A DNA stretch of 64,000 nucleotides from Fuerstiella marisgermanici (GCF_001983935.1 NZ_CP017641.1:5022001-5086000), one strand, 5' to 3'; positions 37,216 to 47,655 are shown, numbered from the stretch's first letter. Made by a program: numbers and translations. Notes: generated by a model not told the origin, from the letters alone.

Positions 37216-38757
37216 TCACACTTTCGGTTGTCGCCAGCTTCGACCGGTGTTGGACAGCAGTCGATCTGCTGCGGCCGGGCCCCAGGTTCCGGAGGGGTAA
37301 AATTCCAGGCCGGAACCGGTCGTTTCCCAGTGCTGCAGGACGGGTTCGACAAACTTCCATGCGGCCAACAGTTCGTCGCTGCGAGTAAACAACGTCGAAT
37401 CTCCGCGGATAACATCCAGCAACAGGCGTTCGTAGGCTTCCGGCAGTTGTTCGGAAAAATGATCTTCGTAATCGAACTCCATCGCGACGGGCTGCACATG
37501 ATACTGCATGCCGGGCCGCTTAGTTGAGAACCTAAGAAAAATAGACTCCTGTGGCTGGATCCGGAGAACGAGTTCGTTTGGGCGAGCTTCCACGATGTCG
37601 CATAGGTTTCCGTCGCATTCGACCGTGCTGAACAGGTTCAACGGCGGGTGCTTAAACTGGAAGGCGATCTCTGTGACTCGTTGAGGCAACCGCTTCCCGG
37701 TTCGCAGATAGAAAGGAACTCCGGCCCACCGCCAGTTGTCAATTTCCACATGCATGCCGACATACGTTTCGCGATTCGACCCCGAGGGAACTCGTTCTTC
37801 TTCGCGATACGCCAACGCCGGTTGCTTATCGACAAGGCCGTCCGAATATTGACCTCGAATCGCCCATGACTTGAGTGAACCGTCGGACCCCGGCCGCAGA
37901 GCCTGAAGTACTTTCATTTTTTCGTCGCGGATTTCGCGAGCCTGAAACAGCGCGGGAGGGTCCATCGCGACCAGGCACAGCAGCTGCAACACATGGTTCT
38001 GCAGCACATCGCGCAAGGCGCCTGATGTGTCATAGTAGGCGCCTCGACCGCCTTCCATACCGATCGATTCCGCCACCGTGATCTGGACGTTGTCGACATG
38101 GTTGCGGTTTAGCAGCGGTTCGAAAAATGTGTTCCCGAAACGGAACAGCAATATGTTCTGCACCGTTTCCTTACCCAGATAGTGATCGATTCGGTAGATC
38201 TGTTCTTCGTGCAGAAAATTACGCAGCTGCTCATTCAACACTTCTGCGGATTTCAGATCGTGCCCGAATGGCTTCTCCACGACAACTCGCAAACGGTCGC
38301 GATGCTTGCGGAGTTCCGGAATCATGCCGGCCGAATTCAGGCCTCGCACAGCATCGTCAAACAGAGCTGGAGCGGTCGCGAGGTAGACGACTCGCGGCGA
38401 ATCCGCTTTCGTCCCCAACTGCTGTTCCAGTGCCTTTGCCGATTCATGTAAGGACGCGTAATCGGCTTCTGTACTGATGTCGACCTTGCGATAGAACAGT
38501 TGCTTCGCGAACGTGTCCCATGCGGCTGCGGTATCTTTGTCATCGTTGCCCTTGAGCGCAGATTCACGCAGTTCGTTGCGGAACTGTTCGTCAGTTTTAT
38601 CTCGTCGAGCCACCCCAATCACCGGACTGCGTTCGTTGAGAAAACCCTTCTGCGAAAGCTTAAACAACGCGGGAATCAGCTTTCTCGCCGTCAGGTCTCC
38701 GGACGCACCGAAAATCAGAATCGTGTTGTCACCTGTCGATAAAAATGCTTCAGCCAT
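37216..38757 (-). CDS. zwf: Glucose-6-phosphate 1-dehydrogenase
   Basis: Catalyses NADP-dependent oxidation of glucose-6-phosphate to 6-phosphogluconolactone, the entry step of the oxidative pentose-phosphate route. The 513 residues match the family length. The nucleotide-binding signature IFGASGDLTARKLIPALF is near the N-terminus and the active-site motif RIDHYLGKETVQN is in the middle. Start ATG 38757. The downstream gene is convergent. Confidence 0.96.
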   Translation of the reverse strand: MAEAFLSTGDNTILIFGASGDLTARKLIPALFKLSQKGFLNERSPVIGVARRDKTDEQFRNELRESALKGNDDKDTAAAWDTFAKQLFYRKVDISTEADYASLHESAKALEQQLGTKADSPRVVYLATAPALFDDAVRGLNSAGMIPELRKHRDRLRVVVEKPFGHDLKSAEVLNEQLRNFLHEEQIYRIDHYLGKETVQNILLFRFGNTFFEPLLNRNHVDNVQITVAESIGMEGGRGAYYDTSGALRDVLQNHVLQLLCLVAMDPPALFQAREIRDEKMKVLQALRPGSDGSLKSWAIRGQYSDGLVDKQPALAYREEERVPSGSNRETYVGMHVEIDNWRWAGVPFYLRTGKRLPQRVTEIAFQFKHPPLNLFSTVECDGNLCDIVEARPNELVLRIQPQESIFLRFSTKRPGMQYHVQPVAMEFDYEDHFSEQLPEAYERLLLDVIRGDSTLFTRSDELLAAWKFVEPVLQHWETTGSGLEFYPSGTWGPAAADRLLSNTGRSWRQPKV

Positions 38758-38882
38758 TCGTCTTCCTCGGAATTTGGTATGATCCCTGATGTGTCTGAGC
38801 GGGAAGGCTATCGGCTTGCCAACGTCGTTGCTACCGGACTTAAAACGTAGTTAGAGGTTTTAGACCGAAGAAGCGGGAATCT

Positions 38883-39407
38883 ATGAAGATCGGAATCATG
38901 GCGGACATCCACGACAACGTGGACAACCTGCGTCACGCCATCGGCCTGTTTAACGCTCTTAACTGCAGGCTGATTCTGCTGGCTGGTGATCTGGTGTCGC
39001 CACTGGTGGTGCCTTCCATGCGAAAGCTGACAGGCCGTGTCATCGCCTGTTTCGGCGACAACGACGGTAACAAGCCCGGCATCATCGGCGGCATGAAAAT
39101 TGTTGGAACGCTGGGCCACGGGCCGATGTGCCACCAGACCAGCGACGGCCTGAAGATCGTGATGGCTCACCAGTTGAACGAACTACGCGACTGCCTGGGC
39201 GATGCCGACGTCGCCGTGTTCGCTCACACGCATCGCCCCAGCATTGTGGAAGACAAGCATGGGCGAGTCTTCATCAATCCAGGTGAAGTAGGCGGCTGGA
39301 TGTTTCGTAAGCCGAGTGTCGTCGTGCTGGATTCGCAGACTCGAAAGGCAGAACTGCATCACCTGCCCGAAATGCCGCCGGGCGTTTTCATTCCGGAACC
39401 AGGGTAA
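38883..39407 (+). CDS. YfcE/MJ0936-type metallophosphoesterase
   Basis: A small metal-dependent phosphodiesterase, 174 residues. Metal-site motifs are visible: MADIHDN at residues 6-12 with D8 and H10, LLAGDLVSP, FGDNDG, and AHTHRP near the C-terminus, with INPGE after it, the usual ending of the family. The second histidine motif, usually HG, appears as AHQL. It is convergent with the DUF1552 gene, the stops being 4 bases apart. Substrate unknown. Confidence 0.9.
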   Translation: MKIGIMADIHDNVDNLRHAIGLFNALNCRLILLAGDLVSPLVVPSMRKLTGRVIACFGDNDGNKPGIIGGMKIVGTLGHGPMCHQTSDGLKIVMAHQLNELRDCLGDADVAVFAHTHRPSIVEDKHGRVFINPGEVGGWMFRKPSVVVLDSQTRKAELHHLPEMPPGVFIPEPG

Positions 39408-39411
39408 GACG

Positions 39412-40728
39412 CTACGTCAGGATCAGCGGCCCGTCCGAACAGAATTCCTTCTTGCCGAAGGATTCGACGTGATGGCCAAAGCCGTGAGCGATCGACATCA
39501 GCATGCGGTTGTGAGGCACCTTCGGAAACTGCAGCGAGCGGCCCATCTTGTAGTCCAGTCCTCCGCCGACCATCACGAATGGAATATTGTCCAGTGTGTG
39601 GTTGTTGCCCTGACCAAGTTCGTTGCCCCACAAGATCAGAGTGTTGTCCAGCAGTGAACCGTTGCCGCCGGGTTCCGGCGTTTCCGCCAAACGCTTCGTC
39701 AGATACGCAAGCTGCTCGCAGTACCACGTGTTGATCTTCGTCAGCTTGTCGTGAGCTTCCTTGTTGCTGTCTGGTTCGTGAGACAGCGTGTGGTGAGCTT
39801 CGTCGATGCCCAGCCATGTCATCTTCGGCTGCCCTACGCTGTTTGTGATCTGGTAAGTCGCTACACGCGCGAAGTCATTGGCAAAGCTGTTCACCAGCAG
39901 GTCCGTCTGCATTTTGGCGATCTGCGGAATATTGTCGTTCTCTTCTTTCACGCCTGGTTCCAGTTCCGGAACCGCATGATTCAGTTCTCTGTCGTCGCCC
40001 GACTTCAGTTGCTGTTCCATCGAACGCACAAACTGAGTGTGTTCTTCCAGCAGCTGACGGTCTTCTTTTCCGATCACTTTGCTCAGCCGCTGCAGGTCTT
40101 CCTGCACGTCGTCCAGAATGCTGGTCAGATGCTTGCGGTCCTTCATCTGGCCGTACAGTTTTTTGAACATCTGGTATGGGTCGTCAATCGGAGCGATTGG
40201 CTTGTTCGGCCCTGCGTAGCTCATGCGAGTCCACGTGTCGGCTCGATCCGGCACCATTACGCCAAATTCCAGTGAACCGAACCGCGTGCGAGTTTCTTCT
40301 TTCGACTGCAGAAAATTGCGCAGCTCCTGGTCGATCGAAATTCCACTGGCCCAGCCGGCGGGGGTGTCAGAACCGCCTTGAATGTTCCCGGGATACAGTT
40401 CGATGCCAGTCAGCATGCAGCCCATGCCGCGCATGTGGCGGTCGCCATCGCCCTGAAGTTTGTCGCAGACGCCCTTCATCACCAGCATGCGGTCTTTGTA
40501 TTCCGCCATCGGCTGGAGAATCGGCTTGAGATCGAAGTCGTCGCCGCTGCCTTCTTTGTCCGGCCAGAAGTCCCACGGAACGGTTCCGTTGGGGCTGAAC
40601 ATCACAACCAGTCGCTGCTTGCGAGCTGCCGCAGACGCCGGCGCGGCAAAGCTGCTGAGGTTGCTGATGAACGGCAAGGTAGCGGAGGCGAGACCAAGCT
40701 GTTTCAGAAATTCTCGTCGGTTGTTCAT
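39412..40728 (-). CDS. DUF1552 family exported protein
   Basis: The 438-residue protein begins [21 protein letters not shown] (shown in two parts: [10 protein letters not shown] and [10 protein letters not shown]), a twin-arginine-like signal. The remaining sequence matches the DUF1552 family of planctomycetes, with [30 protein letters not shown] and [16 protein letters not shown]-like parts. It lies 141 bases downstream of the DUF1592-type gene on the same strand, the usual pairing in planctomycetes. Role unknown; an exported redox or oxidase partner is inferred. The ATG at 40728 is the family start. Confidence 0.9.
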   Translation of the reverse strand: MNNRREFLKQLGLASATLPFISNLSSFAAPASAAARKQRLVVMFSPNGTVPWDFWPDKEGSGDDFDLKPILQPMAEYKDRMLVMKGVCDKLQGDGDRHMRGMGCMLTGIELYPGNIQGGSDTPAGWASGISIDQELRNFLQSKEETRTRFGSLEFGVMVPDRADTWTRMSYAGPNKPIAPIDDPYQMFKKLYGQMKDRKHLTSILDDVQEDLQRLSKVIGKEDRQLLEEHTQFVRSMEQQLKSGDDRELNHAVPELEPGVKEENDNIPQIAKMQTDLLVNSFANDFARVATYQITNSVGQPKMTWLGIDEAHHTLSHEPDSNKEAHDKLTKINTWYCEQLAYLTKRLAETPEPGGNGSLLDNTLILWGNELGQGNNHTLDNIPFVMVGGGLDYKMGRSLQFPKVPHNRMLMSIAHGFGHHVESFGKKEFCSDGPLILT

Positions 40729-40869
40729 GATGGTGACTTCATGTGAAGGTGGAAAGTCGTTTGGATCAATGCACTGCAGGCCATTTGCTGCAGATTTGGC
40801 TGTCGCGAATTCGAATTTAACGAACAGCCCTAACGAACAGCCCTGATGACTTGTTTTACCGTTTTGCAG

Positions 40870-43170
40870 CTAACCGTCCGTCGCCCCGGAATTTGTCGGT
40901 GGCTGCGAATAGCCTGCCGACCTTACAGCAATTTCGACCATTAACTTTTTCATGTCGAATTCGTGTTCTGCGAAATAGTTGGCCAGTTGGTCAATTGTAT
41001 CCGGGCCATAGGCCAGTATCGGCTGTTGGACCATGTGGTGGAACAGTTGACGGGCAAAAGAACGGTGAGTTTCGTGACTTTTGACCAGGAATTCAGCTAA
41101 TTCCGTCGCCCCAACAAATTCCACGCTTTCTCCTGACCTCGGCCGATATCCGCCCGACGCATCGATCGGTTTTCCTTTTTCTTCTTCTCGAAAACGTCCG
41201 ACGGCGTCAAACTGTTCGAGCGGAAAGCCGAGTGCGTTGATCATTTTGTGACAATTAAAGCACATTGTCGGGCTGGTCTGCCGACTGGTCCTTTCCCGAG
41301 TCGTCAGGTCCGGCTCCAAATCCGGCGGGACCGGCGCGACCGAATCCGGCGGCGGCTTGAGGGCTCGCCCCAAAATCCCGCGTGATAAAAACACGCCTCG
41401 GTGAATCGGCGAACTGGCATTGTGATACGCCAAACCGCTTAACATAAACGGGTGCGACGTGATGCCGGACCTGTGATTCGGTTCGAAGGCCACCTTTTGA
41501 AAACCGTCTTCCGGCGGCTTTGGCGCCTTGTAGAATTCGGCCATCCGTTCGTTCATCCACGTGTCTTTTGTGGTAAGCAGAATGCGGAAGCCGTCGTCAG
41601 AATCGGCCGCTTCTTCCAGTAACAGCTCCAGCGACGTCCTCATGTCGGACACCAGTTCCGGTGTAAAGTCCGGATACAGTTCTGAATCCTTGCCGACTTC
41701 TTCCAGCCGTTCAAGATTCATCCACACGCGCAGAAATTCCTGCAGCCGTACCTTGCCCCGGTAGGAACTCAACAACCGCCACGCCTGGTCTCGCAACCCC
41801 TTGTCGTCTTTGATCCAGCCTTTGCTCGCGGCCTGCAACAGGTTGCTATCGGGAATAGAATCCATCAGCGCAAACGACAGTCGTGACGCCTGTGTAAACA
41901 AATCCTGCTCGCCGGTAACTTCGCGATACAGGAAGCGAGGCGATTTCAGAATCGCCAGCAGCGAACGACGCACTGCATCGTCCGTGTGTTTTGCAGATTC
42001 GAATTGAGCTGCCACGTAAGTCTGCTTTTCAGCGTCGGAAACCGGTCGACGGAAGGCTCGGTAAGCGAACGTTTCGCAGAATTCACGCAGCTTCTTCGTG
42101 CGGTCCTCGTCACTGTCATCCTTCTTCAGTTTGGCCATCGATGGCAGCAGCGTGAAAAACCTGTCGACGGCTTCAATCGCCGCGAAGGTTGTGGCTTCGT
42201 CCCATTCCTGTGACACCGACGTGCCTCGAATGTAGCCGTCGCTGCGATCGTCCGGTGGAAACGAAGCTTCCACAACAACCACTTCCGGCGTAGTTTGAGG
42301 CGACAGATGCCGCGCGGGAATTGGTTGGTCGACACCGTGAGGCGGTTTCCACCACAGGCCGACGGATGCTGTTTTTTCCTTGAAGGTAAACCATTCCAGT
42401 TTCAGCGGATACAACCGGCCCGCCAACAGAAAGCGTGAGCCGCGATATTCCGTGTCGTAACCAGACTTGACCCACGCATCAATCAGAGGCGTGTCTTTAC
42501 CGTTGACGTACAGTCGAGCTCCGTTTTCGGTTTTCACAACAAAGTCATACCAACCAGTTTCGTCAACAAGCAGCGAACCTTCCCAGTGAATCGAAAACTC
42601 TTCGTTCTTCGGAATCTTCTCCTTGTCCGGCGTCGCTTCTCCAAACTGAAAGTCGATGACCGGATCAATCCGCTCGAACGCTTTGTCTTTGTGACGGAAA
42701 TGACGTGAAGTGTAATATCGAGCCGCCAGGCCCTGTTTATCATCAGGCTGGTTGAACCACGCAAAGCTCTCGCCCAGATCCGCGATTGCGTTGCGGTATT
42801 GCGATACCGTCAGGCGGCTGAGTTTCCGGCGAGGCGGGTTGATGCGTGCCTGAGCTTCCGGTGAATAGAACGCTTGCTGCATCCATTCAGCCACGGCTTT
42901 GGCATCGTCACCGGTACACAATTCCGGTTCGCCTTCCGGCATGGCCTTGTCGATGTATTCGGCAAGATCGATCGTGGGCTGATCGCCAAACAGGGCTTCC
43001 GGGTAGGTGTCTGAAGTCCCTTCGCCCTTCGCGCCATGGCAGCTGGCGCATTGGTCCGCAAAGACCTTCGCGCCACGCTGTTGAGTGGCGTCGTCAGACA
43101 CCACCTGTGTGCAGAACGGGGGCGCTAACAGCAGCAGAATGCCGAGGATTTTGCAAAAAGGTACGCGCAT
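40870..43170 (-). CDS. DUF1587/DUF1592/DUF1588/DUF1585 cytochrome-type protein with PA14 domain
   Basis: A predicted exported haem protein, 766 residues from ATG 43170 (start chosen for its signal peptide MRVPFCKILGILLLLAPPFC). Order: a cytochrome c-type CASCH site near residue 43, DUF1587 (RRKLSRLTVSQYRNAI), a PA14-like beta domain of about 150 residues (SIHWEGSLLVDETGWYDFVVK), then DUF1592, DUF1588 and DUF1585 regions with a second CFNCH motif. A longer upstream in-frame start (43263) lacks a signal peptide. The pairing with DUF1552 is usual for planctomycetes; the electron path and substrate are unknown. Confidence 0.9.
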   Translation of the reverse strand: MRVPFCKILGILLLLAPPFCTQVVSDDATQQRGAKVFADQCASCHGAKGEGTSDTYPEALFGDQPTIDLAEYIDKAMPEGEPELCTGDDAKAVAEWMQQAFYSPEAQARINPPRRKLSRLTVSQYRNAIADLGESFAWFNQPDDKQGLAARYYTSRHFRHKDKAFERIDPVIDFQFGEATPDKEKIPKNEEFSIHWEGSLLVDETGWYDFVVKTENGARLYVNGKDTPLIDAWVKSGYDTEYRGSRFLLAGRLYPLKLEWFTFKEKTASVGLWWKPPHGVDQPIPARHLSPQTTPEVVVVEASFPPDDRSDGYIRGTSVSQEWDEATTFAAIEAVDRFFTLLPSMAKLKKDDSDEDRTKKLREFCETFAYRAFRRPVSDAEKQTYVAAQFESAKHTDDAVRRSLLAILKSPRFLYREVTGEQDLFTQASRLSFALMDSIPDSNLLQAASKGWIKDDKGLRDQAWRLLSSYRGKVRLQEFLRVWMNLERLEEVGKDSELYPDFTPELVSDMRTSLELLLEEAADSDDGFRILLTTKDTWMNERMAEFYKAPKPPEDGFQKVAFEPNHRSGITSHPFMLSGLAYHNASSPIHRGVFLSRGILGRALKPPPDSVAPVPPDLEPDLTTRERTSRQTSPTMCFNCHKMINALGFPLEQFDAVGRFREEEKGKPIDASGGYRPRSGESVEFVGATELAEFLVKSHETHRSFARQLFHHMVQQPILAYGPDTIDQLANYFAEHEFDMKKLMVEIAVRSAGYSQPPTNSGATDG

Positions 43171-43379
43171 GAAAATTCGTTGTATGGGTGCGGAAGGTGG
43201 GTGAAATTGGGCCGCAGGAAGGAAGTGTATTGTACCACGTGGATTTTCCGTTCCAACGAGCAACTGTGTTGTATCGCGAAGGATGCCGGGTTTTGAAGAT
43301 CTGGCAAAAAGTCGCCTTCTGAGTTACCCTCATGTTGTGTCGCGTCTTTCGCAATGTGCCGTTTTTGGGAATTTGAGCC

Positions 43380-45872
43380 GTGGTAACGCAACTTACGACT
43401 TCGCGTTTAAGACTGCTGCTTAGCGGCTTGCTGTGCCTCGCGATCAGCTCAAAAGCGTCCGCGTTTCAGCCAGGAGTCGCGAAACCGGTTTCAGACGTCG
43501 AACTGCGGGAACGCATCGTTCGAGCCATGAGAGACGGCTGCGCCTACCTGAAAGCTCGGCAGAAGCCGAATGGATCATGGACCGCCGGTCCGGGTGCTCG
43601 CTGGGGCGACACGCCGGTCGGAAACACGTCTGTCGCGATTCTGGCGTTGATCAACAACGACTTCCCCGTCGATTCCGAACCAATCCGCCGCGGACTGTCC
43701 TACCTGCGTTCGCTGCCTCCCGATCAACCCGGCGACCGGTATGCCGTCTACGAAGCGTCGCTAATGATCATGGCCCTGTGCGCCGTCGACGACATGCGGA
43801 TGGATCGCGACCGCATCACGCGGCTGGTGCGAGCGATGGAGGCGACTCAAAGCACAGACCAACACAGCAGCGGAATGTGGGGCTACAAGCTGGTTGGCCG
43901 CGGCATCGATCGACCGGGGTCCAACAGCGAAGACAACAGTAATAGCCAGTACGCAATCCTGGCTCTGCGAGATGCAGCCTATGTGGGAATTGAAATCGAT
44001 CAGGACATTTGGAAGCGAGCTCACGAGCACTGGCTGAATGCTCAACTGCCCAATGGCGCGTGGGCCTACAGAAACGATCAGAAAGAAGCACGCGGCAGTA
44101 TGACGGCCGCCGGACTTTCCACGCTGGCCATCACCAGCCGCATGCTGCAGGAAGACAACGATGTCGATCCGGACGGCAAACCCGACTGCTGCGTACCTCA
44201 CCCCCCCGCCGAAGCCTTCGAAAAGGGACGTCGCTGGCTGGGGCAGAACAATGTGTTTTCGGTGAACGCAAATCCCGGCAACCCAAACTGGCACTACTAC
44301 TATTTGTACGGCCTTGAGCGAGCCGGTCGACTCGGCAACGTGCGATTCTTCGGCAAGTACGACTGGTACCGCGCGGGAGCTCGCTATTTGGTGACCGCTC
44401 AAAAAGGTGACGGAAGCTGGAACGATCGATCAACGCCTGACCCAACGCTCAGCACCGCCTTCGCGCTGCTTTTTTTGTCGAAGGGGCTGTCGCGAGTTGT
44501 TGTGAACAAACTGGACTACATTTCAGAAGGCGACAAAGAAGAAGTCGAAGGCGACTGGAACAGACACCCGCTGGACGTGCCCAACCTGATCGAAAAAGTC
44601 GACGGACTGGAAGGCTGGCCGCCACGTTTAACCAGTCAGGTGCTCGCCCTGAAACGCCTGAACGAAGACAACGCGGTGTCCGACATGAATCAGGCGCCCG
44701 TGCTGTACATCAGCGGCAAAGACGCCCTTCAACTGACCGATCAACATGTGAAATGGATTCGCGAATACATTGATGAAGGTGGCTTTGTGTTCGCCGTCGC
44801 CAATTGCCAGGGAGGCAGCTTTGACACCGGTTTTCGTCAGCTAGTGGAACGCATGTTTCCGGACGGCGATGCTTCGCTACAGCGGCTTCAAAGTGACCAT
44901 CCCGTGTACCGCAGCGAGTATGCGTTTCCGAATGCGGAAGCCGTCGAACTGTACGGCGTCGATTTCGGCTGCCGTACGGCCATCATCTATTCGCCGGAAG
45001 ATCTCGGCTGCTTGTGGCAGAAATGGATGAAGTACGATCCACCCGGTCGAAATCCTGGCCTGCCGCCACGAATCGAACGAGCCACCCGAATCGGCATCAA
45101 TGTGCTGGCCTATGCCACCGGTCGTGAACCTCCCGTCAAGCTGAATGAAGATCGCAAATCGGGCAAAGGCCGTAAGTCGCAGATTGAACGCGGGCTGACA
45201 GAAATCGCTCAACTGCGACACAGCGGAGGCTGGGACACGGCTCCCAAGGCTTTAGGAAACCTGCTGGAAGCCCTCAGTGAAACGGTCGGCATGGGCGTGT
45301 CTCCTCAGCGCCGGACGATCCCCATCACGCTGGACGAACTGCGCCGGTTTCCGCTGGTCTACATGCACGGCCGATACGGCTTTCGACTGTCGCAACAGGA
45401 ACGCGACGCGCTACGAGACTACCTCAGTCGCGGCCCAGTGCTGATTGCCGACGCCTGCTGCGGCGCGCCACGTTTTGACCGCAGTTTTCGCGATTTGATG
45501 AGTCAGATCTTCCCCGAACATCCGCTGCAACCGATCCCTGTCGACCACGAATTGTATTCGGATGCAATTGGTCACCAAATCGATCAGGTGAAGCTGCGCA
45601 AGCTGGTCCCAGCCGGTGTCGGCGAATCACTCGAATCTCGCACGGAGACCACGCCGCCAATTCTGGAAGGGATCGAGATCGACGGCCGCTACGTCGTCAT
45701 TTACAGCCGCTACGACATTAGCTGTGCTCTGGAAAACCAGGCATCGCTCGCCTGCGACGGCTACGTTGAAAAAGACGCGATGCGACTGGCCGTAAATATC
45801 GTCCTGTACGCAATGCTGCAGGACGTTAGCTGGAAAGCCGTGCTGGAAGGATCACCTTCGCCCACGCCATAA
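43380..45872 (+). CDS. Terpenoid-cyclase-like toroid with two DUF4159 domains
   Basis: An 830-residue exported protein, function unknown. After a signal peptide (residues 1-29) the first part, about 40-390, shows the alpha-toroid repeat pattern (LKARQKPNGSWTAGPG, NTSVAILALI, AILALRDAAYVGIEID, LNAQLPNGAWAYR, YLVTAQKGDGSWNDRS). DUF4159-like domains follow: one at about 430-590 (APVLYISGKDALQLTDQHVKW) and another at about 645-820 (FPLVYMHGRYGFRLSQQER). DUF4159 is related to class I glutamine-amidotransferase-type folds in pattern (established only as a domain of unknown function). GTG is the start. It is divergent from the DUF1592 gene. Confidence 0.82.
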   Translation: MVTQLTTSRLRLLLSGLLCLAISSKASAFQPGVAKPVSDVELRERIVRAMRDGCAYLKARQKPNGSWTAGPGARWGDTPVGNTSVAILALINNDFPVDSEPIRRGLSYLRSLPPDQPGDRYAVYEASLMIMALCAVDDMRMDRDRITRLVRAMEATQSTDQHSSGMWGYKLVGRGIDRPGSNSEDNSNSQYAILALRDAAYVGIEIDQDIWKRAHEHWLNAQLPNGAWAYRNDQKEARGSMTAAGLSTLAITSRMLQEDNDVDPDGKPDCCVPHPPAEAFEKGRRWLGQNNVFSVNANPGNPNWHYYYLYGLERAGRLGNVRFFGKYDWYRAGARYLVTAQKGDGSWNDRSTPDPTLSTAFALLFLSKGLSRVVVNKLDYISEGDKEEVEGDWNRHPLDVPNLIEKVDGLEGWPPRLTSQVLALKRLNEDNAVSDMNQAPVLYISGKDALQLTDQHVKWIREYIDEGGFVFAVANCQGGSFDTGFRQLVERMFPDGDASLQRLQSDHPVYRSEYAFPNAEAVELYGVDFGCRTAIIYSPEDLGCLWQKWMKYDPPGRNPGLPPRIERATRIGINVLAYATGREPPVKLNEDRKSGKGRKSQIERGLTEIAQLRHSGGWDTAPKALGNLLEALSETVGMGVSPQRRTIPITLDELRRFPLVYMHGRYGFRLSQQERDALRDYLSRGPVLIADACCGAPRFDRSFRDLMSQIFPEHPLQPIPVDHELYSDAIGHQIDQVKLRKLVPAGVGESLESRTETTPPILEGIEIDGRYVVIYSRYDISCALENQASLACDGYVEKDAMRLAVNIVLYAMLQDVSWKAVLEGSPSPTP

Positions 45873-45876
45873 AACG

Positions 45877-46191
45877 TCAGACGTCAATCCCGACATCCCA
45901 CCGCGACATCCGACACGGGTCACTACTGACTTCAAACCGACGGCAGGCATCCGGCCGCAGATCGTAGTGGCGACAAACTCGCAGCGTCTCATCAAACCAA
46001 ACACAGGCCACAAGGTCAAAGTGTTCGTCAGCCGCTATTCGTGCACGGATCAGTTGCAACAATGCGTCAGGCACGTCCTTCGCGGCTTCTTCGCCCGGCT
46101 CAAACGGAGGCACCGGCGTCCGCATACAACACGCTCCGCAGTTGTCGCACGATTCAATGATTGGTAGGTTGCCGGACTGCATGGAAGTCAT
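45877..46191 (-). CDS. YkgJ-type cysteine-cluster protein
   Basis: A 104-residue soluble protein with the N-terminal CDNCGACC (CxxCxxCC) motif and further cysteines in CVWFDETLRVCRHYDLRPDACRRFEV, with the His/Cys spacing typical of the zinc- or iron-binding YkgJ family. Cellular role unknown. It is convergent with the DUF4159 gene, with only 4 bases between stops. Confidence 0.82.
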   Translation of the reverse strand: MTSMQSGNLPIIESCDNCGACCMRTPVPPFEPGEEAAKDVPDALLQLIRARIAADEHFDLVACVWFDETLRVCRHYDLRPDACRRFEVSSDPCRMSRWDVGIDV

Positions 46192-46278
46192 CGTAGCGGA
46201 AATTGCTGGGTTTCCCCATTCTGCAGGGAACTAACTCCACGTGAACAGTGGCACGTTTGCTTCTTGAGAAAGACAACC

Positions 46279-46854
46279 ATGGCACGCGATCTGCAAGCGT
46301 TGAAAGCTGACCGCAATCTTTGGTACGGTTTCCTCCGTTGGAGTTATCCGCGTGAGTTACGGCACTCACCGAAACTTGCACAGGCGGCATTTGAGGCGAT
46401 CGAATACTGGCACGGCAAGCCAACATCGAAACGTGACGAACGTCAAGGCGGGGCGATCGACGGGGCGCTAACCGCCATTGATGTCTTCATCAGTTACAAC
46501 CCGGACACGGCGTACCAGGCGTGTCGCCGTGTCGGTGGCTACTTTGCGAGCCCCAATATCAATTCAGCGTTTGGAGCGATTCGCAGGTTTGAGTATCGCG
46601 GCTTTTCGCGTTACACCATTTTTGTCGCCGACCAGTTGATCGCCGTGGCGACATGGGACAATCCAACCCAGTCCCCCGTAGAAATGACTCTGCGTGGAAT
46701 CGCGTTTCGATCCCTGTTTAAACTGGACCCACAGTACAAGTACTGGCCACAATTGCGTCGTGCGCGAGACGAGTGTGTCCACGGCCTGCTCACGTGGCAA
46801 GGCAAGGACGAACGAAGCCAACTTCTCGCTGCTCAAATTACCCGTTACCTATGA
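46279..46854 (+). CDS. Hypothetical protein
   Basis: Not recognised. A 191-residue soluble protein, rich in Arg and aromatic residues, with no signal peptide or membrane helix. Motifs include DRNLWYGFLRWSYPREL, AIDGALTAIDVFISYNPDTAY and FKLDPQYKYWPQLRRAR. ATG 46279 is chosen over TTG 46264 because GAGAAAG precedes it. The following gene starts 72 bases downstream on the same strand, so a small two-gene unit is possible. Confidence 0.6.
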   Translation: MARDLQALKADRNLWYGFLRWSYPRELRHSPKLAQAAFEAIEYWHGKPTSKRDERQGGAIDGALTAIDVFISYNPDTAYQACRRVGGYFASPNINSAFGAIRRFEYRGFSRYTIFVADQLIAVATWDNPTQSPVEMTLRGIAFRSLFKLDPQYKYWPQLRRARDECVHGLLTWQGKDERSQLLAAQITRYL

Positions 46855-46926
46855 CTGGTGGGCGGCAAGTGTGAATTCGGGGCTGGTCCTCGGCTGTGGT
46901 TCGCATCTCGTGCAAAGTAAGAATAC

Positions 46927-47655
46927 ATGTCTTCCAACCCCTATGCGCCACCAAAGATGGTTGAGGACGAGGTCCCGCAGGTCCCGACAACGCGAGCCGG
47001 ACTCGCGGCACTGATTCGGTCGTTTCTTGATGGGGAAATTAAAGCGTTAGATTTCGACGATCGGCTCGATGCGTTCCGCTCGGCAAACGATCCCGTGATG
47101 GAACATGTGGCGTATGCATCGTGGTTTCACTACGACGATTTTGTCGATCACTATGCGTGCCTGTCGAAGCAGGAATGGGACTATTTCCAACGACTGCTGC
47201 TGATGCTGGATTCTGACTGCACAATTGAAGTTACCAGCCGAAGAATCTGGTCGGTGCGACAACTTGTGGCGGCGGTCGCGCTGTGCGGCTTTCTGTACCT
47301 TGCCGTTCAGGCAGGGTGGGGCAAGCATCTTTCGATACTGGCTGTGCCGTTCGGAGTCATTTCAATTTTGCTGGCGTATCTCCACCGCCATGAAGACTCG
47401 GCTGGTGATCCGTACGAGTCAATCATCTACCCATTTGCCACGCTGTCGGATCTGGAAACGGCGTACCGTTCCGCCGTGTTCCGGAAGACTCAATACCCCA
47501 AACATCGTCCGGCACACAGAATCCGGTCTCCGTTCATGGACAAATTTCACTCACTGTATCTGCACGTCATCTGGCTGATATTTTCACCAATCGTGCTGCT
47601 GTTCCAGGCGTTTCCGCAGAACGACAGCCGGACGACCGCGCGGGTTGTTCGATGA
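46927..47655 (+). CDS. Hypothetical membrane protein with NPYAPP N-terminus
   Basis: Not a named family. The 242-residue protein begins MSSNPYAPPKM, a motif common at the N-terminus of small planctomycete membrane proteins. A soluble acidic segment (about residues 20-100) follows, then hydrophobic stretches near 105-122, 128-145 and 210-228, so two to three membrane helices. It is 72 bases after the preceding hypothetical gene. Function unknown. Confidence 0.6.
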   Translation: MSSNPYAPPKMVEDEVPQVPTTRAGLAALIRSFLDGEIKALDFDDRLDAFRSANDPVMEHVAYASWFHYDDFVDHYACLSKQEWDYFQRLLLMLDSDCTIEVTSRRIWSVRQLVAAVALCGFLYLAVQAGWGKHLSILAVPFGVISILLAYLHRHEDSAGDPYESIIYPFATLSDLETAYRSAVFRKTQYPKHRPAHRIRSPFMDKFHSLYLHVIWLIFSPIVLLFQAFPQNDSRTTARVVR

